From Meconema thalassinum (taxonomy: Eukaryota; Arthropoda; Insecta; Orthoptera; Tettigoniidae), in the NCBI GenBank assembly GCA_946902985.2, contig OX336388.2, positions 292,990,526 through 293,054,525 on the forward strand: a DNA stretch of 64,000 bases. The letters run 5' to 3'. The translations under genes were made by a program, and so were the position numbers. Under the pieces are notes generated by a model, which saw nothing but the letters and a program-made list of their open reading frames with translations, had not been told where the DNA came from and did no database searches. The stretch's first letter is position 1; every line of letters starts with the position of its first letter. Below, in pieces: positions 46,661-58,422 of the stretch.

Positions 46661-46774
46661 TGTGCAATCCTTCGTGTCGTAATAATTACTGTATATTGGC
46701 GATAACCATAGTATCCATAAAGGACGAGGTTTATTTATTTATCCGAGTCCAAAACACATACAAATATACATAAT

Positions 46775-47010
46775 AAATTGGACTGGATTTCATTTCTCCA
46801 GTGTTCAACTGTTAGAATGGCACAGTCATTAACTTCTATCAAGTCCTGCCTAGCACATGGTCTTGCTAACATGCTGCAACTAAGACGGTGCTCAGGGTAT
46901 TGCTTTTCAACACATCTACAAAGTTCTTCAGTACTGTATCCCCACTTCATTAAATTGCTTTTGCACCGACTCACACAAGTTCTCAGTCTGTTTAGCTTCT
47001 TCCAAGATCC
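46775..47010 (-). pseudogene. Jockey-type LINE C-terminus, minus strand
   Basis: Encodes KLNRLRTCVSRCKSNLMKWGYSTEELCRCVEKQYPEHRLSCSML...DLIEVNDCAILTVEHWRNEI, clearly parallel to 26662-26919. One expected CG of the CxCG finger reads CV. Isolated fragment. Confidence 0.7.
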
Positions 47011-47049
47011 GTATTGTAAATGGTAGCCGGCTGCCGGCTTCTCCTTCAT

Positions 47050-47591
47050 TTCCCACGATCCTCCCGGTGATTTTGTTTTCCAAAGTTCAATTCGGGGAGC
47101 TTAAGCTGACGAAGGAATGGATATCTTTGTTTGGATGAAGTAAAAGGAGTGGTTATCTTAAGCCATTCATGTGCTAAACCGTTAGGATAGTCACGGTGTA
47201 TTAAGTTCAGGTTTCATACCAGAAAATTACGTTTATATAGAAACTGTGCGGTTGAGGTTATACATTTGTTACCAAATATGCCTACTCTTAGAAAATTATT
47301 CTATCTATGATTCTTGTTCAATTTGTAAAAATAAAATAAAATACACTTTAACTTGGTTGTATCGACTGACGAATATTTACGAACCCGCAGCCATCATACT
47401 GTAGGTAGTATTTTCTTCCTAAATACTGTAATGAAGAAACATTTAAGGATAAGTGAACAAAACAAACATCTCAGTTGCTAGATACGCGCGATGAGCAACT
47501 TCGGAAGTATGGCTCTCCAAACTGACTTCTGGTGCATGTGCAGAATTATTACATTGCGCATTTCATTGTCGATACTGCATATTAAGGTAAC
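47050..47591. other. unassigned DNA upstream of gypsy
   Basis: Nothing recognised. The last four bases before the LTR (acat, 47592-47595) are the gypsy target-site duplication. Confidence 0.4.
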
Positions 47592-47595
47592 ACAT

Positions 47596-49926
47596 TGTAA
47601 CCGCCCCGGTTACAAATGAATCGAACCCTTACCCTGGGGAGATACGAATTTTATTAATCACATGTATATTTTATTTGATGCTTTTTTATGTTTAGGAGTT
47701 ATTTATTAGAGTGTATATGATGATGCGATTGATTTCCAATTAATTTGTTTAGCTTTTAAGTGTTGTAATTTAGCAGGATCCGAATCATGGGAGTGAGGAA
47801 TATTTTAACATTGGAGTAATCTAAAGTTTTGTAGCTGGAAAGTGTACACGGACGAGGAAACACGGGTTGTTGTTGAGAGCCGGGGTAAAACCCGAGCGCA
47901 TGGGGTGGATGAGTCAGGGGTGAGACTTGGCATCTATGTACGAGCGAGGACGATGGACTGTTTCCATATTAGGTAATGTTGAGAATCGGGCATAGGGATT
48001 GGTTGGATCTCGTGGTTGAACCCAGGTAAACCAGTGATTGTGGAAGGGGATGATGACGGTTACTTAGATTTTGTGGAGGCAAGTGGAAGACACTCATTTC
48101 TGGAACCGCGGGGCGGTAGGAACTCATTTTTCAGACTAGTAGTAGGGAGGTCTCGTTTTCAGACCGCGTGTGAGCGGGAATTATTCTTCGGTACTCCATG
48201 GGAGTAGGACTTGTCTCTTTGGTTTTGTGTGTTGAGGAAGAGGTATTACAGTATAACACTAGTCGTGTTCTTGATACAATAACCAAGTTGCTGGCTATAA
48301 GTTCTTCATTGAATGATGAGCCTAGTCTTAAGTATCTCGCCAAGATTACTTATTTAGAACTGCACGAATTATTGTGATCTGATTTATGTACATCTGCATT
48401 TCAACTATAGCGGCAAAGTATTCGTCCAGGAAAGCTAGTTACATATGCTATGTATTATTAAATTTACGAGTGGAGTTAATGCGACGATCCAAAACGAATT
48501 CCAAGCCTTTATATGGTACTAGATCCACGAAGCAAATTAAATCGTTGGATGCTGGTTACAAAAGTAACAAACATAATAGTCATCATAAAAGTAGAAATGG
48601 CGTGTGAATCAAATTAATTGTGCTGCGAGTAAATAGGGCTAATTCTTTGGGAGCACTAACCCCAGAATTGGTAGAGTTAAGTCACCACTGCTGAAGCCAA
48701 CATCTGTAAGTACCGGTCAACTTTATTCCTGAGGGTCATCAAGTCATATGTGTATCTGTGTAAATACGATTGGGAGTGCAATTATTCAGTACGAGGAGGA
48801 TCCTGCGAAATGTGTGTTTTATGTTTATGTCTGGTATAATATAACAATATAGGTGTAAGGCAAGGCTGCAACTTATCACCCATACTTTTCAATCTTTACA
48901 TTGAACAAGCAATGAAGGAAATTGGAGAAAAATTTAAAGTGGGAGTGAAGATTCAAGGAGAAATAATTTCAACTCTGAGATTTGCTGATGACATCGTCAT
49001 CTTGGCCGATAAGTCTGAGGATTTGAATGAGTTTTTGAATGGTATGGACTCCGTCTTACGGAAATAATTCATGATGAAAATTAATAAATGTGAAACCAAA
49101 ATACTGGAATGCAGCCGAAATAAATCAGAAACCTCTATGGAGATCAAATTGGCAGGTGAAAAGCTGAAGGAAGTAGGAGACTTCTGTTACTTAGGAAGCA
49201 GAATAACCAGTGATGGACGAAGCAAAGAGGATATAAAAAGTAGGTTGGCTCAGGCAAGGGAAGCATTTCTACAAAAAAGGAATCTGTTGACATCGGTTAT
49301 AGATTTAGGTATTAGGAAGTCATTTTTGAAAGCCTTTGTCTGGAGCGTGGCGCTCTATGGAAGTGAAACTTGGACTATTGGTGCAGCAGAAAAGAGGAGA
49401 ATTGAAGCATTTGAAATGTGGTGTTACAGGAGAATGATGAAGATCAGATTGGTAGATAGGGTTACAGACGAAGAGGTATTAATACGAGTGGGAGAGGAGA
49501 GATGTTTCTGGCGACTGCTAATGATGAGAAGAGATAGGTTAGTAGGACACATACTAAGACACCCAGGAATAGCAAGCTTAGTTATGGAAGCAAGGGTCGA
49601 GGACAAGAACTGTAGGGGTAGACCAAGGTTAGAATATGTTAAACAGATTGCCTTGGATGTAGGGTGTGGTAGCTATGTAGAGATGAAACGATTAACTCAG
49701 GACAGGGAGGAATGGAAAGCTGCATCAAACCAGTCAAAAGACTGAAGACTCAAACAAAAACAACAACAATATATTATCAATTTTACCAGAATATGAAGGG
49801 TTTTATTTATTAGGTCACTTAGGAGTAGTTAGGTGTGAATGTATATTGCGGTTGGTATTATCGTACATGTGTTTAACCCCCACGCACCCCGTACATATAT
49901 AAGTATTGAGAAGCTGAGATATTACA
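47596..49926 (+). repeat. gypsy 5' LTR, split by a LINE
   Basis: Starts TG, ends CA. The LINE at 48852-49764 divides it. The terminal 150 bp include gtacatatataagtattgag (49890-49909), a TATA-like site that may be the element promoter. Confidence 0.9.
48852..49764 (+). mobile_element. 5'-truncated LINE in gypsy 5' LTR
   Basis: Starts abruptly in the RT (GVRQGCNLSPILFNLYIEQ, FADDIVILAD at about 48978), then frame 49071-49745 (VGDFCYLGSRITSDG, ALYGSETWTIGAAEKRR, GHILRHPGIASLV) to the stop at 49743-49745. A (CAA)n tail follows. The 9-bp aacaatata flanks it (48843-48851, 49765-49773). One stop (49066-49068) separates the RT piece from the C-terminal frame. Same family as 18488-19230. Confidence 0.88.
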
Positions 49927-49927
49927 A

Positions 49928-49946
49928 TTGACGCCCAACTGTGGAG
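49928..49946 (+). other. gypsy primer-binding site (candidate)
   Basis: ttgacgcccaactgtggag directly follows the 5' LTR, where the tRNA primer pairs. Its tgrcgcccaac form resembles insect retroelement PBSs; the tRNA was not identified. Confidence 0.6.
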
Positions 49947-50029
49947 ATCGAAGTACGATATAGCAACAACAATAACATTCACGTGTACGCATACGCCAAT
50001 AAACTTAGAGAAATTTTCATACAGATTAG

Positions 50030-51863
50030 ATGTCATCAGAGGGGAGTTTGGAATTAAGAAATAGGGCTATTAGTAAAATTTACGTTATGATGGCAGGAAA
50101 GAACTTGGGTATGGACGTGGACAAGAGCGGGAAGGGTGAAGGCTTAATAGTGACACCATCCGGGGAATCTATTAATTCCGAGCAAAGCCAGGTCGCTATA
50201 CAGGAAGGTACTAAATGTAATGACAATGGAGGGGATAAGAACAATAGTCTGCTCCAAATGCCTGCGGCTATGAAGAAAATGGAAGAGTCTATGATAGAGT
50301 CAGTAAGCCAGAAAATAGGTTCTATTAAGACGCAAGGGGAATCTTTAAGTAAGGAAATAGGTGGAGTCAGAGAATCTATTAAACAGCAGGAAGAGTCTGT
50401 GGGTCAGAAGATAGGAAGTGTGAAGGAGTCTTTGAGTAAAGAAATAGTAGATGTGAAAGAGTCGATAGGTAAGCAGGTAGAATCCGTGAAATTATGTAGA
50501 TGAGACAGTGATGAAACAGGCAGAGTCAACTAATACTAAGATAGAAGAATTAAGTAAGGAAGTACAGGAGCATAAATCAGTTATGAGCAGTAGGTTAAAA
50601 AACTTAGAGAAGGATCTTAGTAGTAAAATAGAGGAGAGAGAAGATGTTCTTAGAGATGAAATAGCCAGAAAACAGGATAGCGTGGAAAGTAGGTTAGCAG
50701 GGATGGAAGGCCAAAAGGAAAAACAGAAGCGGGAACTGGGGGAAGTCAGGAAATAAATTATTGTTAACGGGGAACTTATAGAAGCGCGAGTGAGCGGAGC
50801 ATGTACACAGGTTTGCAATACCGTAAGGGATGAGTCTAAGGAATATTTACATAGAGTAGGAGCCGTAGAAAATAAATTGGGGGAGATCGAGAGACTTAAG
50901 GGAGAACAGGTGACATTGGCGGAAAATAATGAAAAACGTAAGGAAGAGTTAATAAAAGTGAGAAGAGAGGTGAGAGACCGACCGATGAGTCATAGAGGAG
51001 CAATGTCACTTGGCTGTTCCAATAGGGATCTGGGTCTTCCACAATTTAATTCGCGACAGTTCAATCCCATGGAATATTTGAAATCTGTAGAAAAGAAGTT
51101 TAATAAAGATTTAGACGGTGAATTAATAGATTGGGAAACGGTAATGGAAATCCTGCCACACTCGTTCAAGGGGGATGTAAAATCTTGGTTCGAGATCTAT
51201 AGGCCAAACATGAGGAATTTATATGATTTTAAAGGGAAATTTAAGGCCAAATTTTGGGGAGAAGCAATTCAAGCCAGGGAGAGGGAAAACCTCATGTTTG
51301 GAAAATTTAAGGAGCGTGTCGGGGTATCCCTCACAGAGTATTTTCTAGCTCATGTATTAGTGTGGAAAAACTTAGATGGGGTCACCTCAGATATAGATAT
51401 TGTTAGGCTGATGCTTAAACATTTTCCCAGCAGAATACAGCAGGTTAGCTGCATGCAGAAAGTGAAAAGTATTGAGGAATTTGAAGAGCTATTAACTAGT
51501 TTCGACAATATAGGCCTTTAGCAAATGAGCAGGACGGAAGTGAAGAATGACAATAGACAGAATGAGCATCAACCTAATCAGAATAGGAATAGGTTTAATC
51601 AGGCTAGCAGCGGTGACAATTTAAATAGAAGGAGGGAGGAGAACAATAACTGGAGGGCAGATAATAATAGACAAGGGGATAATTATCAGAGGAGAGATAA
51701 TTTCCAAAGGCGGGGAAATGTTCAGAGGGGCCAACAGGAGGGGACAGTTAAGGGAACGAATGTATCTAGGAGGGGACAGGAACCATCTCAGGTAGCGAGC
51801 ACGAGTGATTTATACTCGCAGCGGGTTGGGTATATAGGTCAGGTAGACCTAGGCAGTGTGTGA
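50030..51863 (+). pseudogene. gypsy gag, degenerate
   Basis: Four open pieces. 50030-50503: N-terminal part with coiled-coil-like repeats (SLSKEIGGVRESI, SLSKEIVDVKESI). A frame change at about 50500, then 50508-50756 and 50790-51521 in one frame separated by a stop (50754-50756); the latter holds the capsid (FNSRQFNPMEYLKSVE, WFEIYRPN, FWGEAIQ). After a further in-frame stop at 51519-51521 comes an Asn/Arg-rich basic tail (51525-51863) with no CCHC knuckle visible, perhaps the nucleic-acid-binding end. Confidence 0.75.
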
Positions 51864-52280
51864 TTCAAGAAGAGAAGATGAGTTTCACGCCTATGACGAA
51901 GGAGGATTTATTATCTGACCAAGAGGAGTTAAAAGTAGAAGGTATGAGCGAGGGATTTTCATCGGTCATTGAAGTAGACATTTTAGGGAGAGAAATGCGG
52001 GCTCTGGTAGACTCTGGAAGTGAAAGGTCAAGCATAAGCAATTATTAGGGGTGGTCATGAGTTGGAAGAGATACCTGTTAAGACCCTCCATATTATTACT
52101 GCTGTAGGAAGTAAAAGCCAGAAGTTCAGTAAGCAGATATTGTTGCATATTAAGTTAGAAGGTAAAGTCAGTAATCAGTGTTGTTTGGTCATACCAAATT
52201 TAATTTATGAGGTGGTGCTTGGTAATGACTGGTTAAATAAGCATAAGGTTGTTATGGATTTCGACAACGGAGTTTTATGA
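51860..52280 (+). pseudogene. gypsy protease
   Basis: VDILGREMRALVDSGSERSSI holds the active-site DSG (about 52009-52020); after a stop at 52046-52048 and a frame change the second half reads VLGNDWLNKHKVVMDF (52212 on), the flap/ILG-like region of gypsy proteases. Broken in the middle. Confidence 0.75.
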
Positions 52281-52313
52281 CTGGAGAAAGTCATTAGTGG
52301 TCAGGGAATTAAG

Positions 52314-53155
52314 ATGAAGTGTGAGTTAGTTGAGGAGATGGATGGTGCGGGTATCACTAAGGGGTTGGAGGGGATGTCAGTAGGAGTATCTGACGAGGAG
52401 GTACAGCTGGAGGCTGTGTGCCATATTTCGGTAGAGGAACATCGAGGTGATCCACTTTGGGAAGCCGTGGACAAAAGTAAGTTGTGTGATGAGAGTAAGG
52501 AAGATTTATTGGAAGTGTTGTTGAGCAACAAGAAGGTTTTAGTGATAAGCCGGGATTAACGCACGTATACACCCATCAATTCGAGCTAGTGGATATTTCA
52601 CTTTTTTCAGGACCCAGATTTGCCATTCCTTTCAGGTATGCTGCCGCTGTGGAGGACGAGATTAACCGTATGTTGGACCAGGGTATTATAGAGCCTTCCA
52701 CGAGTATGTATTCTAACCCACTTGTTGTTGTTGGTAAGAGTGATGGTTCAGTTAGATTATGTATTGACGCTCGTCAATTAAATTTGAGATTGGTAGGAGA
52801 CACGCAGAGGCCTGAATGCATTGAAGACTTAGTTCAGAAGTTTACTGGTAGGAAGTGGTTTTCAACCATAGATCTGAGCGCCAGCTTTTGGCAAGTCCCT
52901 TTAAGAATGGAAGATAGGAAATTAATGGCTTTCAGTTATAACAGTGGTCTTTTTCAGCATTGTGTTGTGCCATTTGGATGCAAAACTAGTAGTTCAGCAT
53001 TGATCAGGGCTTTAAATTTAGTATTAGGGAGGGACTCACATGATGTTGTTACAATATACATTGACGATCTTATTATTGCATCTCACACTAAAGAGGATCA
53101 CATAAGACACGTGGACATAGTTTTGAGAAAGTTAAGGGAGGGGGATTTACAGTAA
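52314..53155 (+). pseudogene. gypsy reverse transcriptase
   Basis: 52314-52559 is the acidic spacer before RT. 52589-53155 encodes IDARQLN, FSTIDLSASFWQVPL (motif A), VVPFGCKTSSSALIRAL (motif B) and IYIDDLIIAS (motif C, YIDD intact). The usual FxMPFGL core reads VVPFGCK. A frame change precedes the thumb (FLGHTF at about 53190) and more stops follow near 53300-53400. Confidence 0.85.
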
Positions 53156-53412
53156 AACTTAGCAAGTCTTCGTTTGCAACACAACAGATTAATTTTCTAG
53201 GGCACACATTCACTACTCAAGGGATTTTTCCGGAACAATCGCGTTTAGAGAAAATCAACAACACCGCTACACCACGTAACGCCAAGCAACTTCAAAGCAT
53301 ATTAGGGGTTTTAACTATTTTAGGAGATTTGTCGTTAGGTATTCCAGTCTGGTTGAACCTTTTAGGGAACTGTTGAAGCAGGGTACAAGATGGGTGTGGA
53401 ACCTTCGCGGAG

Positions 53413-53775
53413 TTGAAGAGAGGTTTCGTGGATTCAGTTATACTGAAATACCCTAGATTAGATTGCCCTTACGTCCTTATGACTGATGCCAGTATGTTAG
53501 GGATTTCAGGGGTGCTGTGCCAGTATGATGACGAAGGAAATTTAGGAATAGTCTCATTAGCTAGTAGGGGTTTGAGTATGGCTGAGAAGCGTTATACTAT
53601 CACGGAGATAGAGTTGTTAGCTATTTTGTACTTGCTTGGTAAGTTTCGGAGCTATGTTTTGGGGAGCAAGCTTAAGGTGCTCGCAGACCATAATGCTCTG
53701 GTATTTATGGGGTCGTGTAAGTTGACCTCGATCAGGATGTCGAGATGGATCTTGGCAATTAGTGAGTACGACTAG
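53413..53775 (+). pseudogene. gypsy RNase H
   Basis: VLMTDASMLGISGVLCQ (first Asp), RYTITEIELLAILYLL (Glu) and KVLADHNALVF (second Asp). The frame closes at 53775, then VTHIKGKENMVADFLSR continues in the next frame (53780-53820). Confidence 0.82.
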
Positions 53776-53804
53776 AGGTTACACACATCAAGGGTAAAGA
53801 AAAT

Positions 53805-55013
53805 ATGGTGGCTGACTTCCTTAGTAGGAACATAGGTGATGATGATCACCGGGTGGTGAACATTCAACAGGGTGTTGTTTTATGTGTCACAAAGACGGCA
53901 GATTGTGTGGAGGAGATTGATAAGCTCCGGAATTTGTTGGCAGAGCAAGAGAAAGACGAGAGCATGGCTCAGATCTTGGGGGAGTTTAGGGAGAAGGAGG
54001 CTGGAGCTAGACTTCAGGTGGCTAAGTTCACCTATAAGCTAGAGTGCGGCTTATTGTCGAGGTTATGTCACCTATGTGAGTGGAAGGTATGCGTACCTAG
54101 TTCTTTTCAGGAGGCTATGATCTGGTATCACCATAAAGCTTTGGGGCACTTTAAAGCAGCTAAAGTTCTTTTCGCTGTTCAGCAGCATTTCATTTGGCGT
54201 AACATGGGAAGGAATATCAGGAACGTTCTTGCGAGTTGTGATTCTTGTCAACGTTGTAAAGCCCCGACGAGATATTTGCAGGGACCTCGTCAGGCGGTAA
54301 TCACTGAAAAACCGCGGGATTTACTATGTTGTGATTTGTATGGGCCTTTAGTCAAATCTCGGTACGGATATCAGTATATCTTTGTGATTGTTGACTCTTT
54401 CAGTAAGTTTGTCAAACTGTATCCCCTGAGGAAAGCGACTGGGAAGGGTTGCGCCCTACAAATGGTCGACTAATACATACCTGAGTTCGGGAAGCCCATC
54501 AAAGTATTGACTGACCACAGCAGCCAGTTCACCTTGAAAATCTGGAAGACCAAGTTAGGTGAAGTGGGTGTCGAGCATATTTTCTCTTCTATAAGATACC
54601 CGCAAGGAAATATGTCCGAAAGAATTATGAGTGACCATGGGAGAGTATTCCGTACTTATGTAGGCGATCGCCATAATGCATGGTTCTCCAAACTAGGAGA
54701 TATTCAAAAATGGTTCAATAATACGCTGCATGAGAGCACGAAATGCACCCCTAATGAGCTGCAATTTGGTAGGAAGCCTACCAATGTGATCGCAAGAATG
54801 TTAGGATTGGAAACGGGAGAGGAGATAGACAGGGATATCAGCATCCGGCTGGCTAGGTTTAAATTAGAGAAAGCAGGAAATAAACGTAGGAACCAGCAAA
54901 CGAGAGAGAAGTTTGATTTTTTTAATGTTGGTGACCAGGTCTTGCTCAGAGTGCCGTGTCTTTCTTCCGCTGTTGACAAGGAAATGTCCAAGTTTTTGGA
55001 GTTATATAAGTGA
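53805..55013 (+). pseudogene. gypsy integrase
   Basis: Zinc domain HHKALGHFKAAK...CDSCQRC (about 54130-54260), first Asp in LLCCDLYGPL, then after a stop (54471-54473) second Asp in VLTDHSSQF, where most gypsy integrases read DNG, and Glu in MSERIM. The C-terminal part (ELQFGRKPTN...FFNVGDQVLLRVP) ends at 55013. One stop splits the catalytic core. Confidence 0.85.
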
Positions 55014-55601
55014 CCCTTCGTAGTTACTAAGCGTATTGGCGAGTGTGCGTATAGCCTAACAGACCACCAAGGTACCATTGTAGGGTCATACAATGTCCAT
55101 AACCTTAAGAAATATATTAGCTTGTAATGGTAGGAAGGATCCTCTGAGGCAGATTTAGCCCACATTTTGGTGTATTGCACAGATACACTTCAAGAAACGA
55201 CGAAGGGGCTACCACTAGTCAAGTGAAATAAAGCAGAGCAATTGAGTGAAAATGCATTGTAGCATGTATTTCGGCGTGTGCAACATGGCTCTGTGCCATA
55301 TCGATCATGTTTGACATGGCAAAGCAAAGGACACGTGAGGAATTTCCGTGTGAGCTAGTTTTAGGACACTTGAGTAAAGTCGGTGTGAGGTAGATTTTAG
55401 GAATATGCAAAGACTATTGAGAAAAAGATATGTAGAGTGAACATCAAGAAATTGAATGTATTGAGGGTTTTTTGTTTATATTTGAAGGGTGATTTCTGTA
55501 TGTTGTTCATAGTGTATTTTATATTAGGGTCATTTGTGTATGTCAGTGTTTTGTGATGGAGTCCCCATTCACATATTCGTGGGAACTCCATGGAGGGGAA
55601 T
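55014..55601 (+). other. gypsy 3' untranslated region and polypurine tract
   Basis: No env-like ORF. Remnants of the integrase tail (KKYISL near 55110-55125) decay into non-coding DNA. The polypurine tract ggaggggaa (55592-55600) precedes the 3' LTR. Confidence 0.75.
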
Positions 55602-56784
55602 TGTAACCGCCCCGGTTACAAAGGAATCGAACCCTTACTCTGGGGAGTTACGAATTTTATTAATCACATGTATATTTTCATTTGATGCTTTTTATGTTTT
55701 AGAGTTATTTATTAGAGTGTATATGATGACGCGATTGATTTCCTATTAATTTGTTTAGCTTATAAGTGTTGTAATTTATCAGGATCCGAATCTAGGGAGT
55801 GAGGAATATTTTAACATTGGAGTAATCTAAAGTTTTGTAGCTGGAAAGTGTACACGGACCAGGAAACACGGGTTGTTGTTGAGAGCCTGGATAAAACTCG
55901 AGCGCATGGGGTGGATGAGTCAGGGGTGAGACTTGGCATCTATGTACGAGCGAGGACGATGGACTGTTACCATATTTGGTAATGTTGAGAATTGGGCATA
56001 GGGATTGAGTGGATCTCGTGGTTGAACCCAGGTAAACCAGTGATTGTGGAAGGGGATGATGACGGTTACTTAGATTTTCTGGAGGCAAGTGGAAGACACT
56101 CATTTTTGGAACCGCGGGGCGGTAGGAACTAATTTTTCAGACTAGTAGTAGGGAGGTATCGTTTTCAGACCGCGTGTGAGCGGGAATTATTCTTCGGTAC
56201 TCCACGGGAGTAGGATTTGTCTTTTTGGTTTTGTGTGTTGAGGAAGAGGTATTACAGTATAACACTAGTCGTGTTCTTGATACAATAACCAAGTTGCTGG
56301 CTAAAAGTTGTTGATTGACCGATGAGCCCAGTCTTAAGTATATCGCCAAGATTACTTATTTCGAACAGCTCGAATTATTGCGATCTGATATCTGTGCATC
56401 TGCATTTCAACTATGCTAGTTACATATGATATGCATTATTAAATTCACGAGCGGAGTTAATGCGACGATCCATAACGGATTCCAAGCATTTATATGGTAC
56501 TAGATCCACGACGCAAATTAAATCGTTGGATGCTGGTTACAAAAGTAATAAACATAATAGTCATCATAAAAGTAGAAATGGCGTGTGAATCAAATTAATT
56601 GTGCTGCGAGTAAATAGGGCTAATTCTTTGGGAGCACTAACCCCAGAATTGGTAGAGTTAAGTCACCACTGCTGAAGCCAACATCTGTAAGTACCGGTCA
56701 ACTTTATTCCTGAGGGTCATTTATATCATGTCATATGTGTATCTGTGTAAATACGATAGGGAGTGCAATTATTCTGTACGAGGA

Positions 56785-56976
56785 AAAAAGGAAGATTGTA
56801 GTTTTACGTGACCGTGAATCTTGTGATTATGAGCCACGGGACCTCCTTTTTACGTGGAATCCGAACCACAGGACATGGCATTTCACTTCGAAAATCTCAC
56901 ATGCACTGACCGGGAATCGAACCCGGACCGCCTTGGTGAGAGGCATACAGCTAGACCGCTGAGCCACCACGCCCCC
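56785..56976 (-). mobile_element. tRNA-derived SINE with 12-bp target-site duplication
   Basis: Minus-strand A box TGGCTCAGCGG and B box GGTTCGATTCC are both perfect. Flanked by tctgtacgagga (56773-56784, 56977-56988); absent from the same place in the 5' LTR. 192 bp. An older relative is at 32796-32920. Confidence 0.9.
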
Positions 56977-57278
56977 TCTGTACGAGGAGGATCCTGCGAA
57001 ATGTGTGTTTTATGTCTGGTATAACAATATACACACATCAAAAAAAAAAGTTTTGCATCACCTCGGTTCCCAGATCTCCGGCATATAGACGTTGACTGTG
57101 TATATTGTATCCAAGATACAGTCCCTTTGACTGTTCATAGATGTCACTAAAACTGCTCAAAGATGTAAACAACCATGCATGAGCAGGGCCTATTAGACGG
57201 AGGGGGTACGACAGCCGATCAGTTCCAGTCATTCCACCAGGACGAAGGTACGCTGCTCATGTTGTCTGTAGTTCTACC

Positions 57279-58304
57279 ATGCCTAGAAGGTCAATACCGC
57301 AGTTCGATCGCGTCCGCATTGTTACTTTGTGTCAAGAAGGGCTCTCAACAAGGGAAGTTTCCAGGCGTCTCAGAGTGAACCAAAGCGATGTTGTTCGGAC
57401 ATGGAGGAGGTACAGAGATACAGGAACTGTCGATGACAGGCCTCGCTCAGGCCGCCCAAGGGCTACTACTGTAGTGGATGACCGCTACTTACGGATTGCC
57501 GCTCGGAGGAACCCTGACAGCAATGCCACCATGTTGAATAATGCGTTTCGTTCAGCCACAGGACGTCGTGTTTCCACTCAAACTGTGCGCAATAGGCTGC
57601 ATGATGCGCAACTTCACTCCCGACGTCCATGGCGAGGTCCAGCTTTGCAACCCCGACACCATGCAGCGCGGTACAGATGGGCCCAACAACATGCTGAATG
57701 GACCCCACAGAATTGGCATCACGTTCTCTTCACCGATGAGTGTCGCATATGCCTTCAACCAGACAATCGTCGGAGACGTGTTTGGAGGCACCCTGGTCAG
57801 GCTGAACGTCTTAGACACACTGTCCAGCGAGTGCAGCAAGGTGGTGGTTCCCTGATGTTTTGGGGTGGCATTATGTGGGGCCGACGTACGCCACTGGTGG
57901 TCATGGAAGGCTCCGAAACGGCTTTACGATACCTGAATGACATCCTCCGACCCATAGTGCAACCATATCGGCAGAATATTGGAGAGGCATTTGTCTTCAT
58001 GGACGACAATTCTCGACCTCATCGTGCACATCTTGTGAATGCGTTCCTTCAAGATAACGACATCGCTCGACTACAGTGGCCAGCATGTTCGCCAGACATG
58101 AACCCTATCGAACATGCCTGGGATATGTTGAAAAGGGCTGTTTATGGACGTCTTGACCCACCAACCACTCTGAGAGATTTACGCCGAATTGTCGTTGAGG
58201 AGTGGGACAATTTGGACCAACAGTGTCTTGATGAACTTGTGGATAGTATGCCACGACGAATACAGGCATGCATCAATGCAAGAGGACGTGCTACTGGGTA
58301 TTAG
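57279..58304 (+). CDS. Tc1-family transposase (DD34E)
   Basis: Uninterrupted 341-aa cut-and-paste transposase. N-terminal helix-turn-helix domains MPRRSIPQFDRVRIVTLCQEGLS...VSRRLRV (1-110) with the GRPR hinge (RSGRPRATT, about 58-66); then the RNase H-like core: LFTDECRICL (first Asp, about 150), VFMDDNSRPHRAH (second Asp, about 247) and SPDMNPIEHAWDML (Glu, about 282), with 34 residues between the second Asp and the Glu. Length is normal for Tc1. The start is the ATG that gives the usual MPRR opening. The ORF lies 250 bp from the 5' terminus; the later hAT insertion falls after the stop and leaves it intact. It looks able to make protein, though the host element may now be too disrupted to move well. 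Confidence 0.93.
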   Translation: MPRRSIPQFDRVRIVTLCQEGLSTREVSRRLRVNQSDVVRTWRRYRDTGTVDDRPRSGRPRATTVVDDRYLRIAARRNPDSNATMLNNAFRSATGRRVSTQTVRNRLHDAQLHSRRPWRGPALQPRHHAARYRWAQQHAEWTPQNWHHVLFTDECRICLQPDNRRRRVWRHPGQAERLRHTVQRVQQGGGSLMFWGGIMWGRRTPLVVMEGSETALRYLNDILRPIVQPYRQNIGEAFVFMDDNSRPHRAHLVNAFLQDNDIARLQWPACSPDMNPIEHAWDMLKRAVYGRLDPPTTLRDLRRIVVEEWDNLDQQCLDELVDSMPRRIQACINARGRATGY

Positions 58305-58422
58305 AGGTAGTGGTGTGTACTGCAATCTGGACCACAAATGCTGCAAGTCTAGCTGTATGCTGGTACAACATGCAATGTGTGGGTCTCATGAGCAATAAAA
58401 CGAGCTGAAATGTTGTTTGTGT

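Noticed and set aside
55014..55601. env gene in the gypsy element
   Set aside because: The interval between integrase and 3' LTR is under 600 bp and has no signal peptide, furin-like site or transmembrane frame.
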